A DNA stretch of 64,000 nucleotides from Carnobacterium mobile DSM 4848 (GCF_000744825.1 NZ_JQMR01000001.1:2465501-2529500); one strand, 5' to 3'. Counted from the stretch's first letter, positions 37,431 through 47,337 are shown. Translations and numbers: made by a program. Notes: a model not told the origin generated them from the letters alone.

Positions 37431-38762
37431 ATGAATTCAGACCCCGACAGTCAGTCGATGGTAGGACAGATTATACTCATTATTGTGTTAACCGGAGTCA
37501 ATGCTTTCTTTGCATCCGCAGAAATGGCATTTGTATCTCTAAATCAAGGAAAAGTAAGAGAAAAAGCAGCATCAGGAGATAAAAAGGCTGTTAATGTTTT
37601 AAACTTATTGGCAAATCCAGATAACTTTTTAGCTACTATTCAAGTAGCTATTACCTTAGCAGGATTTATTTCAAGTGCTTCAGCCGCTACTAGTTTTGCT
37701 TCATTGCTGGAACCGTTCTTGGTCAGCATACCAGGAGGCAAACAATTGGCAATCGTCATAGTAACTGTTGTCTTGTCTTATATTACTCTTGTATTTGGTG
37801 AATTGTACCCTAAGCAAATCGCTTTGCAAAAAGCCGAAGAAGTGGCTCGATTTACTGCTGGACCGATTAGAATTGTTCAAACGTTAGCTATACCATTTGT
37901 TAAATTGCTTTCTTTTTCTACAAGTACCTTGAAGAAACTAACGCCAATTGATTTTTCTAAAAAAGAAGAAAAAATGACGCGTGATGAATTTCGTTCCTAC
38001 CTGGAAAGCAGTCAGAAAAATGGAGCTATTGATGTTGAACAATTTACAATGTTAAAAGGTGTCCTGTCAATGGATACAAAGATGGCCAGAGAAATCATGG
38101 TGCCCCGGACTGATACCTACATGATTGATTATGAAGATGGGACTGAAGAGAACATTCCTTTATTGTTGGACTGTACTTATTCTCGTGTACCTGTTTATGT
38201 AGGGGACAAGGATAATATTATCGGGATAGTCCATGTAAAAAATTTGTTGAAAGCTTCTAGAACGACAAGTCTGGATGATATTGACATCAAAGACGTCTTG
38301 AATCCGCCTTTATATGTGCCGGAAACCATTTTTATGGATGATTTACTTTATGAATTAAAACGCACACGTAACCAGATGGCGATTTTAAATGATGAATACG
38401 GAGGAGTGGTTGGAGTAGCTACCCTTGAAGATTTATTAGAAGAAATCGTTGGAGATATTGATGACGAATACGATGAAACGTATAAAATGATCGAACAGCT
38501 CTCTGAAGTACGGTATTTAGTTGATGGTTCTACACCCTTATCTAAGTTCAATGAATTCTTTAAAACAAAAATAGAATCAAACGATGTAGACTCTATTGCT
38601 GGATTTTTTATTATGCAATATGGCAGCATCCCAAACGCAGAAGAACAAGCTGTTGTTCACTATGCGGACTATGTATTTACGGCAAATGCAATTGAAGGCT
38701 CGAGACTGGTGAATCTATTTGTAGATCGAGTTGAAGAAGCAGAAGAGGGAATTCTTGTATAA
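37431..38762 (+). CDS. CNNM/CBS/CorC membrane protein (hemolysin-family, UPF0053)
   Basis: A 443-residue protein with an N-terminal CNNM (DUF21) membrane domain (about 5-190; FFASAEMAFVSLNQGKVREKAA), two CBS domains (about 215-335) and a C-terminal CorC/HlyC domain (about 350-435). Relatives are implicated in magnesium or cobalt efflux rather than haemolysis. GGVVGVATLEDLLEEIVGDIDDEYD is the typical junction motif. AGAAGGAGATC precedes the ATG. Confidence 0.9.
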   Translation: MNSDPDSQSMVGQIILIIVLTGVNAFFASAEMAFVSLNQGKVREKAASGDKKAVNVLNLLANPDNFLATIQVAITLAGFISSASAATSFASLLEPFLVSIPGGKQLAIVIVTVVLSYITLVFGELYPKQIALQKAEEVARFTAGPIRIVQTLAIPFVKLLSFSTSTLKKLTPIDFSKKEEKMTRDEFRSYLESSQKNGAIDVEQFTMLKGVLSMDTKMAREIMVPRTDTYMIDYEDGTEENIPLLLDCTYSRVPVYVGDKDNIIGIVHVKNLLKASRTTSLDDIDIKDVLNPPLYVPETIFMDDLLYELKRTRNQMAILNDEYGGVVGVATLEDLLEEIVGDIDDEYDETYKMIEQLSEVRYLVDGSTPLSKFNEFFKTKIESNDVDSIAGFFIMQYGSIPNAEEQAVVHYADYVFTANAIEGSRLVNLFVDRVEEAEEGILV

Positions 38763-38769
38763 CCAATTG

Positions 38770-38813
38770 AACTTGATGAGTGATGGAAACTTCATTACTC
38801 GTCAAGTTTTTTG
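38770..38813 (+). terminator. Terminator after the CNNM gene
   Basis: AACTTGATGAGTGATG with CATTACTCGTCAAGTT (one T/C wobble position) and TTTTTTG. Confidence 0.9.
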
Positions 38814-38891
38814 TTAAAAGCGAACATTGCGATTTTATTTCGACTTAAAGTTCATAATCAGTAATAATTAGATGAGAAATAAAGAAAACTA

Positions 38892-38920
38892 TTGACGTTA
38901 AGAACTAAAAAGCGTATATT
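38892..38920 (+). promoter_or_regulatory. Promoter of the xpt-pbuX riboswitch transcript
   Basis: TTGACG (38892-38897), 17-bp spacer, TATATT (38915-38920); transcription would begin just before the aptamer. Confidence 0.75.
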
Positions 38921-38932
38921 CAACGTACATTA

Positions 38933-38998
38933 ACTTATATAATGCCAAAATATGGATGGCAAGTCTCTACCCAGTACCGTAAATACTGGACTATAAGT
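38933..38998 (+). promoter_or_regulatory. Purine riboswitch aptamer, guanine type
   Basis: P1 ACTTATA (38933-38939) pairs perfectly with TATAAGT (38992-38998). The conserved core TATAATGCCAAAATATGG, GTCTCTACC and CCGTAAATACTGGACTA is present. The GACTA segment has C at the discriminating position (74 in the xpt aptamer), which predicts guanine/hypoxanthine rather than adenine. Confidence 0.93.
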
Positions 38999-39036
38999 AA
39001 AGAAAATAAAACAAGTTGAATCCAATCAGATTCAGT

Positions 39037-39096
39037 GGCCTTTTTTTCTTTGCTTAAGAACCTTTAAGCAGAGAAAAAGAGGCTTTTTCTTTTACT
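39037..39096 (+). terminator. Riboswitch expression-platform terminator
   Basis: GCCTTTTTTTCTTTGCTTAA pairs with TTAAGCAGAGAAAAAGAGGC, followed by TTTTTCTTTT. It would end transcription before xpt when ligand is bound. A small GAATC/GATTC hairpin lies just before it. Confidence 0.8.
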
Positions 39097-39118
39097 TTTC
39101 ATGTTGGGATTTTTATAG

Positions 39119-39733
<615 letters not shown>

Positions 39734-39734
39734 G

Positions 39735-41057
39735 ATGTTAACAAATGGAAAAGCAGCAGCTTTAGGATTGCAGCACGTATTAGCCATGTATGCCGGCGCG
39801 GTGTTAGTTCCCTTATTGATCGGGGGAGCAATCGGCTTCAACTCAGAACAAATGACTTATCTGGTATCCATTGATATATTTATGTGCGGAGTAGCTACAT
39901 TACTGCAACTATTTGTTAACCGTTATTTTGGTATTGGACTGCCTGTTGTATTGGGCTGTGCCATGCAAGCTGTGTCGCCCTTGATTTTGATTGGTTCATC
40001 TGATGGAATCGGAGTCATGTATGGCGCTATTATTGCTTCAGGAATTTTTATGCTATTGATTGCCGGTTTGTTTTCTAAGATCAAACGTTTTTTCCCTCCT
40101 GTTGTAACTGGAACAGTGATCACTGTAATTGGACTGACATTGATCCCAGTAGGAATTGAAAAAATGGGCGGCGGTTCAAAAACGGCTGCTGGTTTTGGAT
40201 CAGGCAAAGCTTTGTTTTTAGCTTTCCTGACTGTAGCGATTATCTTATGTATTCAATTGTTTGCTAAAGGGTTTATCCGTTCACTGGCTATTATTATTGG
40301 CTTGATTGCAGGAACAGCCGTTGCAGCAGTTATGGGAATGGTGAGTTTGGCTCCTGTTGCTGAAGCTTCATGGTTCCACATACCACGTCCTTTCTACTTT
40401 GGAACGCCGGTTTTCGAATGGTCTTCGATTTTGACCATGATTCTAATTTCAATTGTCAGTATGGTTGAATCAACTGGCGTCTACTTCGCATTGGGTGATG
40501 TGACTAAACAAAAAATTGAAGAGCAAGATTTAAAAAGAGGGTATCGCGCAGAAGGGTTAGCGATTATTCTAGGCGGAATTTTTAATACTTTCCCTTATAC
40601 GGCTTTCTCACAAAACGTGGGACTAGTACAAATGTCCGGTATCCGCACACGCAAGCCGATTTATTTTGCAGCAGGATTTCTTATGTTATTAGGTTTGATG
40701 CCAAAGATCGGTGCTTTCGCAACCATTATTCCTGAACCTGTTTTAGGCGGAGCTATGGTGATCTTATTCGGAATGGTAGCCACTCAAGGAATCAAAATGT
40801 TGGGTCGTGTCGATCTAAACAAAGAAGGCAACTTGATGATCGTAGCTTTATCGCTTGGACTAGGATTAGGCGTAACCGTTGTGCCAGAATTATTTGCTCA
40901 CTTACCAGCTACCGTCCAAACGTTTACTGGAAATGGGATAGTCGTCACAAGTATCACAGCTATTCTATTGAATAGTATCGTCCACCATGGACGTGAGGAA
41001 ATAACAGCAGCACCTCAAGTAGAAAAAACACCTACAGAATTACAAAAAGTGATGTAA
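39735..41057 (+). CDS. pbuX: Xanthine permease (nucleobase:cation symporter-2)
   Basis: A 440-residue protein of the NCS2/NAT family with some 13 hydrophobic segments. AALGLQHVLAMYAGAVLVPLLIG and the NAT signature region QNVGLVQMSGIRTRKPIYFAAG are clear. It imports xanthine with protons for Xpt. The ATG at 39735 follows GGGG at a workable distance; xpt stops one base before it. Confidence 0.93.
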   Translation: MLTNGKAAALGLQHVLAMYAGAVLVPLLIGGAIGFNSEQMTYLVSIDIFMCGVATLLQLFVNRYFGIGLPVVLGCAMQAVSPLILIGSSDGIGVMYGAIIASGIFMLLIAGLFSKIKRFFPPVVTGTVITVIGLTLIPVGIEKMGGGSKTAAGFGSGKALFLAFLTVAIILCIQLFAKGFIRSLAIIIGLIAGTAVAAVMGMVSLAPVAEASWFHIPRPFYFGTPVFEWSSILTMILISIVSMVESTGVYFALGDVTKQKIEEQDLKRGYRAEGLAIILGGIFNTFPYTAFSQNVGLVQMSGIRTRKPIYFAAGFLMLLGLMPKIGAFATIIPEPVLGGAMVILFGMVATQGIKMLGRVDLNKEGNLMIVALSLGLGLGVTVVPELFAHLPATVQTFTGNGIVVTSITAILLNSIVHHGREEITAAPQVEKTPTELQKVM

Positions 41058-41071
41058 TCAATAGACACATA

Positions 41072-41110
41072 ACTACGGCCAATGCACCAGCTGGTCGTAG
41101 TATTTTTTTA
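41072..41110 (+). terminator. Terminator of xpt-pbuX
   Basis: ACTACG (41072-41077) with CGTAGT (41096-41101), inner CCA/TGG pairs, then T run. Confidence 0.85.
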
Positions 41111-41179
41111 ATAGTTGAAAATCAGTAGTGTTTTTTTCTTTCTATAGTAATTGGTACAACATTAGCTCAATAGACCAAG

Positions 41180-41455
41180 TTGTGCTTTTCGGCTGTGAGC
41201 GAAAAGATTCGAATTGAGAAATTAAAAATTGTTAAGGACCATATGAAGGAGAAAAAGGTAGGCGTATGGTAGGAAAAGCCATTATAGGACCATATAGAGT
41301 AATAAAACCTAGGATATGGTAGGCAAATACGTAATAGGGACCATATCAGTCAAATAAATATAAGGATATGGTAGGCAAATCCCTTTTAAGTAACATAAGA
41401 CCTCTTGCTCTCCATCCATATATTAGGCAAGAACATATTGAATACTTTATGAAGA
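41180..41455 (+). repeat. Structured intergenic element with 51-nt hairpin repeats (locus R3)
   Basis: The first hairpin, CTTTTCG (41185-41191) with CGAAAAG (41200-41206), equals that of the 19740 element. ACCATAT follows at 41238, 41289 and 41340 (exactly 51 apart), alternating with TATGGT at 41265, 41315 and 41367, so each arm can pair left or right. The linker AGGCAAATACGTAATAGGG (19 nt) matches the 19-nt linker at 19883. The frame on the minus strand across this region is not taken as a gene. From 41456 to 41686 nothing is recognised. Confidence 0.78.
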
Positions 41456-41686
41456 AATTTGATTCCACATTTTCACTAATGAAATGTGAAATAGAATTCT
41501 TTGAACGGGAGATAAAATGGAATGATGATAAAAAATAAGTTTCAACAGTTTTTTGTGACTGGGTATCAAAGTCCCAAATTAAAAAAGAACAAGCAAGCAG
41601 GCATTTTTTCTTGCTATTTAAAAATAATTTGTTAGTCTTAAATGGCAGTAAAATAAAGATAGTATCGTTAGGGGCGTTTTTAGAAA

Positions 41687-42244
41687 ATGGATGTAGATGT
41701 AAAATTCTTGGCACTTATTTTTCTTATTAATTTAGCTTATGTTGCACTGAATACGATTCGTTTTATGCTGACCATGAAAGGCTATCGGTTGATTGCTCCT
41801 TTTGTATCCATGGTTGAGATTACGATTTACGTCGTGGGGCTAGGCTTGGTTCTTGACCGACTCGATAACTTTTGGAATATTGCCGCTTATGCACTAGGCT
41901 ATGGAGTCGGGATAGCTGTGGGAATCCAAATTGAAGAATACTTAGCGTTAGGACACATAATGGTTACAACGATTGTACCCGATACTAAAAGCGATATTTC
42001 GGAGCGATTACGGGAATTGGGTTACGGTGTAACGACTAGTCTTGCACTCGGAAGAGAAGGCGATCGTTTGGTGTTAGAAGTTTTAACTACGCGAAAATCA
42101 GAACGGAAATTATACAAACAAATCAGTGAAATAGAACCGAAAGCTTTTGTTATTTCTTATGAACCGAAATTCATTAGCGGTGGTTTTTGGACCAAAAAAG
42201 TGAAAACAAGAAGAATGGCGCTGAAGAAACGCGGAAAAATATAA
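41687..42244 (+). CDS. UPF0316 membrane protein (DUF5698/DUF2179)
   Basis: A 185-residue protein with three transmembrane segments (about 5-75) and a C-terminal DUF2179 domain (about 105-165: ISERLRELGYGVTTSLALGREGDRLVLEVLTTRK). DUF2179 recurs in YitT-like proteins and may bind a small ligand. Its function is unknown. The ribosome site is weak (AGGGGCG, 11 bases before ATG). The tail is very basic. Confidence 0.82.
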   Translation: MDVDVKFLALIFLINLAYVALNTIRFMLTMKGYRLIAPFVSMVEITIYVVGLGLVLDRLDNFWNIAAYALGYGVGIAVGIQIEEYLALGHIMVTTIVPDTKSDISERLRELGYGVTTSLALGREGDRLVLEVLTTRKSERKLYKQISEIEPKAFVISYEPKFISGGFWTKKVKTRRMALKKRGKI

Positions 42245-42358
42245 GGTCATTGGTTCAACTCAGTGAATTTCAGCAAGGTTGTCCATGACAGATAACAGGA
42301 TAACTGATAAACTAAGATTACAGAAATAACCTGTTAAACCAAATTGTAGTAGAAAGTA

Positions 42359-43489
42359 GTGATGAGTTTGCCTAATTTAATCGTTCCTGGAGAAACTATT
42401 GGTATTATTGGTGGCGGTCAATTAGGACGCATGTTGGCCTTAGCAGCTAAACAAATGGGGTATCATGTCGGAGTGTTAGATCCCGAAAAAAATTGCCCAA
42501 CTGCTCAAATAGCCGACTGGCACATTGTAGCTAAATACGATAACCAAGAAGCATTGATGGATTTAGCCATGAAAAGTGATGTACTGACTTATGAGTTCGA
42601 AAATGTAGACGCAGATAGAGTGGACCGATTGAAAAAAACGGTCTCTGTTCCTCAAGGAAGCGAACTCTTATCGATTACGCAAGATCGTTTATTAGAAAAA
42701 GCGTACTTAGAAATGAACAATATCAATTCATCTCCTTATGCCACTATTATCAGTCTGGAAGATATCAAAGAATCAGTTAGTTCAATTGGCTTTCCTTGTA
42801 TTTTGAAAACGATCAGGGGGACAGACGATGATAAAGGACAACGTGTTCTTTATGATGAAGAAGACATAGCAGGATGTGCCGAATTATTGCAGTTCGGTAC
42901 ATGTGTACTTGAAGCTTGGATCCCATTTGAACGAGAATTATCGATTGTGATCGTTCGAGATGAAGCAGGAAAAATTGCTACTTTTCCAGTAGCTGAAACC
43001 ATTCACCGTCAAAACAAGCTTCACGAAACGATTGTTCCAGCTCGGGTTCCAATAGAGGTAACCGAGGAAGTAGAAAGAATCAGTAAGTCAATCGCTGATC
43101 AGTTGAATTTAGTAGGAACATTAGGTATCGACATGTTTTTAACACCATCCGGCGCTTTATATGTTAATAAGTTGGCTCCACGGCCTCATAGTTCTGGAAA
43201 CTATAGTTTGGAAGCTTGTTCTATGTCACAATTTGAAGCACATATCCGAGCGATTTGCGGCTGGCCTTTGCCTGAAGTGAACTTGCTTTCGCCAGCTGTG
43301 ACCGTCTCCATTTTTGGCGAACATATGAGAGGATCTGAAATGCAGATCCAATTGAAGCCTGACTGGCATTTTCATTATTATGGCAAAGAAGAACCTGTTA
43401 ATGGAAGTCAAATGGGACACATTACGATTTTGACAGAAAATATTGAAAAAACTTTGACCAATATCAATGATACAGGTATTTGGGGATAG
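42359..43489 (+). CDS. purK: N5-carboxyaminoimidazole ribonucleotide synthase, atypical
   Basis: A 376-residue ATP-grasp protein of normal PurK length; [29 protein letters not shown] is a standard N-terminus and it ends properly. PurK makes N5-CAIR from AIR, bicarbonate and ATP. Two usually invariant places differ: the ATP-binding loop reads [12 protein letters not shown] (usual KTRRGGYDGKGQ) and the metal-site motif reads [14 protein letters not shown] (usual VNEIAPRPHNSGH), with Lys at about residue 271 where a Mg-binding Glu is expected. No purE is adjacent. It may be impaired or changed in function. GTG at 42359 or ATG at 42362 is the start. purB follows at 11 bases. Confidence 0.82.
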   Translation: MMSLPNLIVPGETIGIIGGGQLGRMLALAAKQMGYHVGVLDPEKNCPTAQIADWHIVAKYDNQEALMDLAMKSDVLTYEFENVDADRVDRLKKTVSVPQGSELLSITQDRLLEKAYLEMNNINSSPYATIISLEDIKESVSSIGFPCILKTIRGTDDDKGQRVLYDEEDIAGCAELLQFGTCVLEAWIPFERELSIVIVRDEAGKIATFPVAETIHRQNKLHETIVPARVPIEVTEEVERISKSIADQLNLVGTLGIDMFLTPSGALYVNKLAPRPHSSGNYSLEACSMSQFEAHIRAICGWPLPEVNLLSPAVTVSIFGEHMRGSEMQIQLKPDWHFHYYGKEEPVNGSQMGHITILTENIEKTLTNINDTGIWG

Positions 43490-43500
43490 GAGCAGAGCAA

Positions 43501-44793
43501 ATGATTGAACGGTATACAAGACCAGAAATGGGAAAAATTTGGACGGATGAAAATCGCTACAATACTTGGTTGGAAGTAGAAATATTAGCTGTTGAAGCAT
43601 GGGCAGAATTGGGTGATATTCCTAAATCAGACGCAAAAAAAATACGCGAACAGGCTAGTTTTAATGTCCAACGTATTTTGGAAATTGAAGAAGAAACGCG
43701 TCATGACGTAGTGGCGTTTACTCGAGCAGTTTCTGAAACACTTGGCGAAGAACGGAAATGGATCCATTATGGGTTAACGAGTACGGATGTGGTAGATACA
43801 GCTTACGGGTACCAACTAAAACAAGTGAATGCTGTATTGCGACAAGACTTGACAAACTTTTTAGAAATTTTGGGAGAAAAAGCAAAAGAGTATAAATATA
43901 CCGTGATGATGGGTCGGACACATGGAGTTCATGCTGAACCGACAACGTTTGGATTGAAGTTGGCGCTTTGGTATTCTGAGATGAAACGCAACATCGAACG
44001 GTTTGAACATGCGGCAGCAGGCGTAGAAGCCGGCAAAATCAGCGGAGCAGTAGGCACGTTCGCTAATATTCCAACTGCTGTTGAAAAGTATGTCTGTGAA
44101 AAACTTGGCACTCGTCCGCAAGAGATCTCTACGCAAGTCTTACCTCGTGATTTGCATGCAGAATATATGGCGACATTGGCATTGATTGCTACCAGCATTG
44201 AAAAATTCGCCACAGAAATCCGCGGGTTGCAAAAGTCAGAAACGCGTGAGGTAGAAGAATACTTTGCCAAAGGCCAAAAAGGTTCTTCCGCTATGCCGCA
44301 CAAGCGTAACCCGATCGGTTCCGAAAACGTTACTGGATTAGCGCGTGTGATCAGAGGACACATGCTCACGGCATACGATAACGTTGTTTTATGGCATGAA
44401 CGCGATATTTCTCATTCTTCAGCAGAACGGATTATTTTTCCAGATACAACGATTTTACTAGATTATATCTTAAATCGTTTTGGAAACATTATGAAGAATT
44501 TGACTGTTTTTCCGGAAAATATGAAACACAATATGGATGCCACTTACGGGTTGATTTATAGTCAACGCGTACTGCTAAAATTGATTGATAAAGGATTGAG
44601 CCGCGAAAAATCTTATGATTTAGTCCAACCAAAAACAGCTATTTCATGGGAAAGCCATATTCCATTCCGTGATTTAATAGAAGGAGACAGCGAGATTATG
44701 TCTCATTTGACACTAGAAGAACTGGATGATGCATTTGACTACAACTACCATTTGAAAAACGTCGACGAAATCTTCAACCGAGTCGGACTATAA
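43501..44793 (+). CDS. purB: Adenylosuccinate lyase
   Basis: A 430-residue member of the fumarase/aspartase superfamily. The signature [15 protein letters not shown] (catalytic Ser loop), the [11 protein letters not shown] motif and [15 protein letters not shown] (catalytic His) are intact. It acts twice in purine synthesis, on SAICAR and on adenylosuccinate. AGGAGC precedes the ATG at 43501. It ends the purK-purB unit; downstream a repeat-cassette fragment and hairpin array follow, and no simple terminator is seen. Confidence 0.95.
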   Translation: MIERYTRPEMGKIWTDENRYNTWLEVEILAVEAWAELGDIPKSDAKKIREQASFNVQRILEIEEETRHDVVAFTRAVSETLGEERKWIHYGLTSTDVVDTAYGYQLKQVNAVLRQDLTNFLEILGEKAKEYKYTVMMGRTHGVHAEPTTFGLKLALWYSEMKRNIERFEHAAAGVEAGKISGAVGTFANIPTAVEKYVCEKLGTRPQEISTQVLPRDLHAEYMATLALIATSIEKFATEIRGLQKSETREVEEYFAKGQKGSSAMPHKRNPIGSENVTGLARVIRGHMLTAYDNVVLWHERDISHSSAERIIFPDTTILLDYILNRFGNIMKNLTVFPENMKHNMDATYGLIYSQRVLLKLIDKGLSREKSYDLVQPKTAISWESHIPFRDLIEGDSEIMSHLTLEELDDAFDYNYHLKNVDEIFNRVGL

Positions 44794-44795
44794 AT

Positions 44796-44830
44796 CAGGA
44801 TGCGGAGCGCCCTCGACCAGCTCTGACCTG
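44796..44830 (+). repeat. Fragment of hairpin cassette (type 1, left end)
   Basis: CAGGATGCGGAGCGCCCTCG then CCAGCTCTGAC, matching the left edge of the cassettes at 49755 and 49876; broken off where the 51-nt array begins. Confidence 0.65.
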
Positions 44831-44845
44831 ATCTATGGTCTTTAT

Positions 44846-45135
44846 GGACAAACTAAGTTCTAATCAACAGAAGTTTGTCCCGCGAAGGACTGTTATGGAC
44901 AAACTAAGCCTAGATTAGCAGAAGTTTGTCCTGCGAATGGCCTTTATGGACAAACTAAGCCCTAATCAGCAGAAGTTTGTCCCGCGAATGGCCTTTATGG
45001 ACAAACTAAGTCCTAATTAGCAGAAGTTTGTCCTGCGAATGGCCTTTATGGACAAACTAAGCCCAGATCAGCAGAAGTTTGTCCCGCGAATGGCCTTTAT
45101 GGACAAACTAAGCACAGATCAACAGAAGTTTGTCC
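44846..45135. repeat. Array of six 51-nt hairpin units (locus R4)
   Basis: GGACAAACT starts at 44846, 44897, 44948, 44999, 45050 and 45101, exactly 51 bases apart. Each unit is GGACAAACT, a 17-nt loop with variable middle, AGTTTGTCC and a 16-nt linker (YGCGAATGGCCTTTAT; the first linker differs slightly). Arms are invariant in all six units, while the loop varies. Arms can pair within the unit or across the linker, both with 9 bp. There is no T run and no coding frame. Confidence 0.93.
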
Positions 45136-45274
45136 AAATTATTAATGTTCTTTTTGAAATTTCCTTCTTGTAATTAAAAAAGCACTTTTATAAGAGATAG
45201 CATAGGAAACCTGCATGGTAGACTTGTCATCTCTCTTTTCATTAGAAGTCATTGCCAAACGAGGAGATAGATAA

Positions 45275-46177
45275 ATGAGAAAAGCAAAAGTGAAAGTGAT
45301 CTTAGCGATGCTGATATTTGGAACAGTTGGCTTGTTCGTCAAACAAATTCCTTTAGCCTCAAGCGGAATCGCTTTTTACCGTGGCTTGTTAGGCAGCCTG
45401 TTTTTACTGATCGTGTTGATCAGCAAAAAAGATAAGATTTCATGGAACAGCCTCAAACAGAATGCCAAGATTCTCTTTTTTTCTGGAGCTGCGATTGGTT
45501 TGAATTGGATTTTGTTATTTGAATCCTATCGCTATACAACGCTGTCAAATGCAACATTAAGCTACTATTTTGCTCCGCTTTTTGTGCTGCTTGTTTCTCC
45601 TGTTGTATTGAAAGAAAAGTTAACCGCAGTGAAAGTAGGCTGTATCTTGCTGGCTTTAATCGGCATGTATTTGATTGTGGGAAAAAGCCCAGTCATTAGC
45701 GGGGAATACAATCATCCACTAGGTATTTTATATGGCATTGGTGCAGCAGCTTTTTATGCTAGTTTGATCCTGTTGAACAAATTCTTAAAGGGCCTATCAG
45801 GATTAGAAAGCACAATGATCCAATTAGCTGTTGCATCAGCCGTTTTGCTGCCGTATGTAATGTTGACTGAAGGCAGCGAATTGTTTCATATTCCAACCCA
45901 TTCACTCCCGTATCTTTTGATTTTAGGGATAGTGCATACAGGGATAGGCTATACTTTTTATTTCTCTGCTATGCAGGACTTAAAAGGGCAGACGGTTGCG
46001 ATTTTAAGCTATATTGATCCGATTTCAGCTGTTTTCATTTCTGCTTTGTTTTTAAATGAAAAAATGTCGTTTATGCAATTAGTTGGCGGTATCTTTATTT
46101 TAGGGGCTGCATTTGTCAGCGAATGGCCTTTGCCAGAAAGAAAAACACTGTGGATAAAAGCTAAAGAAAGACGGTAA
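45275..46177 (+). CDS. EamA/DMT-superfamily transporter
   Basis: A 300-residue protein with ten hydrophobic segments in two EamA halves (about 5-140 and 150-285). MLIFGTVGLFVKQIPLASSGIAFYRG and SYIDPISAVFISALFLNEKMS are typical for drug/metabolite exporters of this superfamily. The substrate is unknown; amino acids or metabolites are usual. GAGGAGATAG precedes the ATG. The GntR/FCD regulator downstream might control it. Confidence 0.88.
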   Translation: MRKAKVKVILAMLIFGTVGLFVKQIPLASSGIAFYRGLLGSLFLLIVLISKKDKISWNSLKQNAKILFFSGAAIGLNWILLFESYRYTTLSNATLSYYFAPLFVLLVSPVVLKEKLTAVKVGCILLALIGMYLIVGKSPVISGEYNHPLGILYGIGAAAFYASLILLNKFLKGLSGLESTMIQLAVASAVLLPYVMLTEGSELFHIPTHSLPYLLILGIVHTGIGYTFYFSAMQDLKGQTVAILSYIDPISAVFISALFLNEKMSFMQLVGGIFILGAAFVSEWPLPERKTLWIKAKERR

Positions 46178-46358
46178 CCGAATACTGAAGAAAAAAGAGA
46201 GCTGACTGATTTAGCGCCATAGGTTCTGACTAATAGAAAAAATAGTTGGAAAAAAGGAAAGAAAGGTTCTATAATCAATGGGGCTGAAGGATGAGTAGGC
46301 TATCTTTCTAGTCAGACAGCAGAGAGCAAAATTAATTTACAGCAGGTGGAAAAAAGAT

Positions 46359-47012
46359 ATGCCAAAACCGAAAAACTTAGAAAAGACAGCTTATTACTAC
46401 ATAAAAGAACAAATCGATGCTAGACAATGGCTGCCACAAACTCATATTACAGAACAACACTTGTCGAAAGAATTAAAAATCAGCCGAACCCCAATTCGTC
46501 AAGCTTTCCAACGCCTGCAGGAAGAAGGGTACTTGGAAATTGAACCTTATAAAGGTGCAAAAATTAAAGAACAGGCTATCGATTCACGTGGAGTACAAGA
46601 ACGGTTGGAATTTATTGAATTGATTCTGGTTCATTACCTGCATTGCTTACAAATCAAAGAAATCACCATCAATGAACAAAGGATGGAAAAAACTGTAGCC
46701 GAATTAAAAAAAAGCAGTAACAAAACAGAAAAAGAATTTCTTCAATTAGAAACACAGTTTATTTATGAGCTGTTGTCTTTTAGCAAAAATCACTATTCTG
46801 TTTCAGCTGTGATGGATACGGTGCGTGAATTGCAAATTCAAAGTAATCCAATGTACCGCGCAATCATGCGTAAAAACCGCGATATTCGGTCACACCATTA
46901 TGGAAAAATAACAGAATACGTAAAAGCAGGCGAATATGCTTTAGCTCGTAAGGAGATCCGCATTTTAATCAATCAGTTGTCGCTCAGTATTATTCACAAC
47001 TATAGCGATTAA
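46359..47012 (+). CDS. GntR-family regulator with FCD-like domain
   Basis: A 217-residue regulator. Residues about 8-70 are a winged helix (YYYIKEQIDARQWLPQTHITEQHLSKELKISRTPIRQAFQRLQEEGYLEIEPYKG). Residues about 75-210 are helical in the FCD manner, but the His metal ligands are only partly clear. The effector is unknown; GntR/FCD proteins often sense organic acids or amino acids. It may regulate the adjacent EamA exporter (inference). AGGTGG precedes the ATG. Confidence 0.85.
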   Translation: MPKPKNLEKTAYYYIKEQIDARQWLPQTHITEQHLSKELKISRTPIRQAFQRLQEEGYLEIEPYKGAKIKEQAIDSRGVQERLEFIELILVHYLHCLQIKEITINEQRMEKTVAELKKSSNKTEKEFLQLETQFIYELLSFSKNHYSVSAVMDTVRELQIQSNPMYRAIMRKNRDIRSHHYGKITEYVKAGEYALARKEIRILINQLSLSIIHNYSD

Positions 47013-47047
47013 AGGAAACAAACCGGCAACCGAAAAAAATTACTTTT

Positions 47048-47087
47048 TGAGACAAGAACCGTTGCGGCGTTCTTGTCTCAGTTTTTT
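47048..47087 (+). terminator. Terminator after the GntR/FCD gene
   Basis: TGAGACAAGAAC with GTTCTTGTCTCA, then TTTTTT. Confidence 0.92.
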
Positions 47088-47155
47088 GTTTAAAAAAGGG
47101 AAGAGCTTAAATTTTTCTTAGAGTAAGGTATTATAGTTTTTTGCATTCGATGTCT

Positions 47156-47337
47156 AACGGAATAAGCCTGCCTCTCGGAAATTAGATAAATAAGGGCCTA
47201 AAGTCTCGCTGTGCGAGCTTTATACTATTCAACGTAACCAGCTAAAGCTGGAAGGCTCCTAGCAATTGCGCTCTGCGATGCTCATTCAGGGCACGATTTC
47301 CTAAATTTCTTTCGAGTCAGAGCGGGCTTGTCCCACT
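47156..47337. repeat. MITE-like element, copy 2 (182 bp)
   Basis: Colinear with 25491-25730 but lacking a 60-base internal part (the CATGGCTCTTGCCATTTTAATGGC hairpin region). Ends AACGGAATAAGCCTGCC and GAGCGGGCTTGTCCCACT are less well matched than in copy 1, so this copy is older or decayed. CCAGCTAAAGCTGG and the CTCGGAAATTAG / CTAAATTTCTTTCGAG inner inverted repeat are conserved. It fills much of the 47088-47505 gap. Confidence 0.78.

Noticed and set aside
38817-38829. PurR box (AAAAGCGAACATT) before xpt
   Set aside because: Close to the purine-box core CGAAC, but only one clear copy, lying some 65 bases before the -35. The riboswitch explains the control; too weak to list as a site.
41346-41714. 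122-residue frame on the minus strand
   Set aside because: Covers the end of the structured repeat element and the start of the UPF0316 gene, has no ribosome site and reads like chance translation.
43929-44369. 146-residue minus-strand frame
   Set aside because: Antisense to purB.
44846-45135. CRISPR array
   Set aside because: The period is regular, but only about ten loop bases vary, there are no spacers of 26-40 bases, and no cas gene is in the window. The arms form hairpins on their own.
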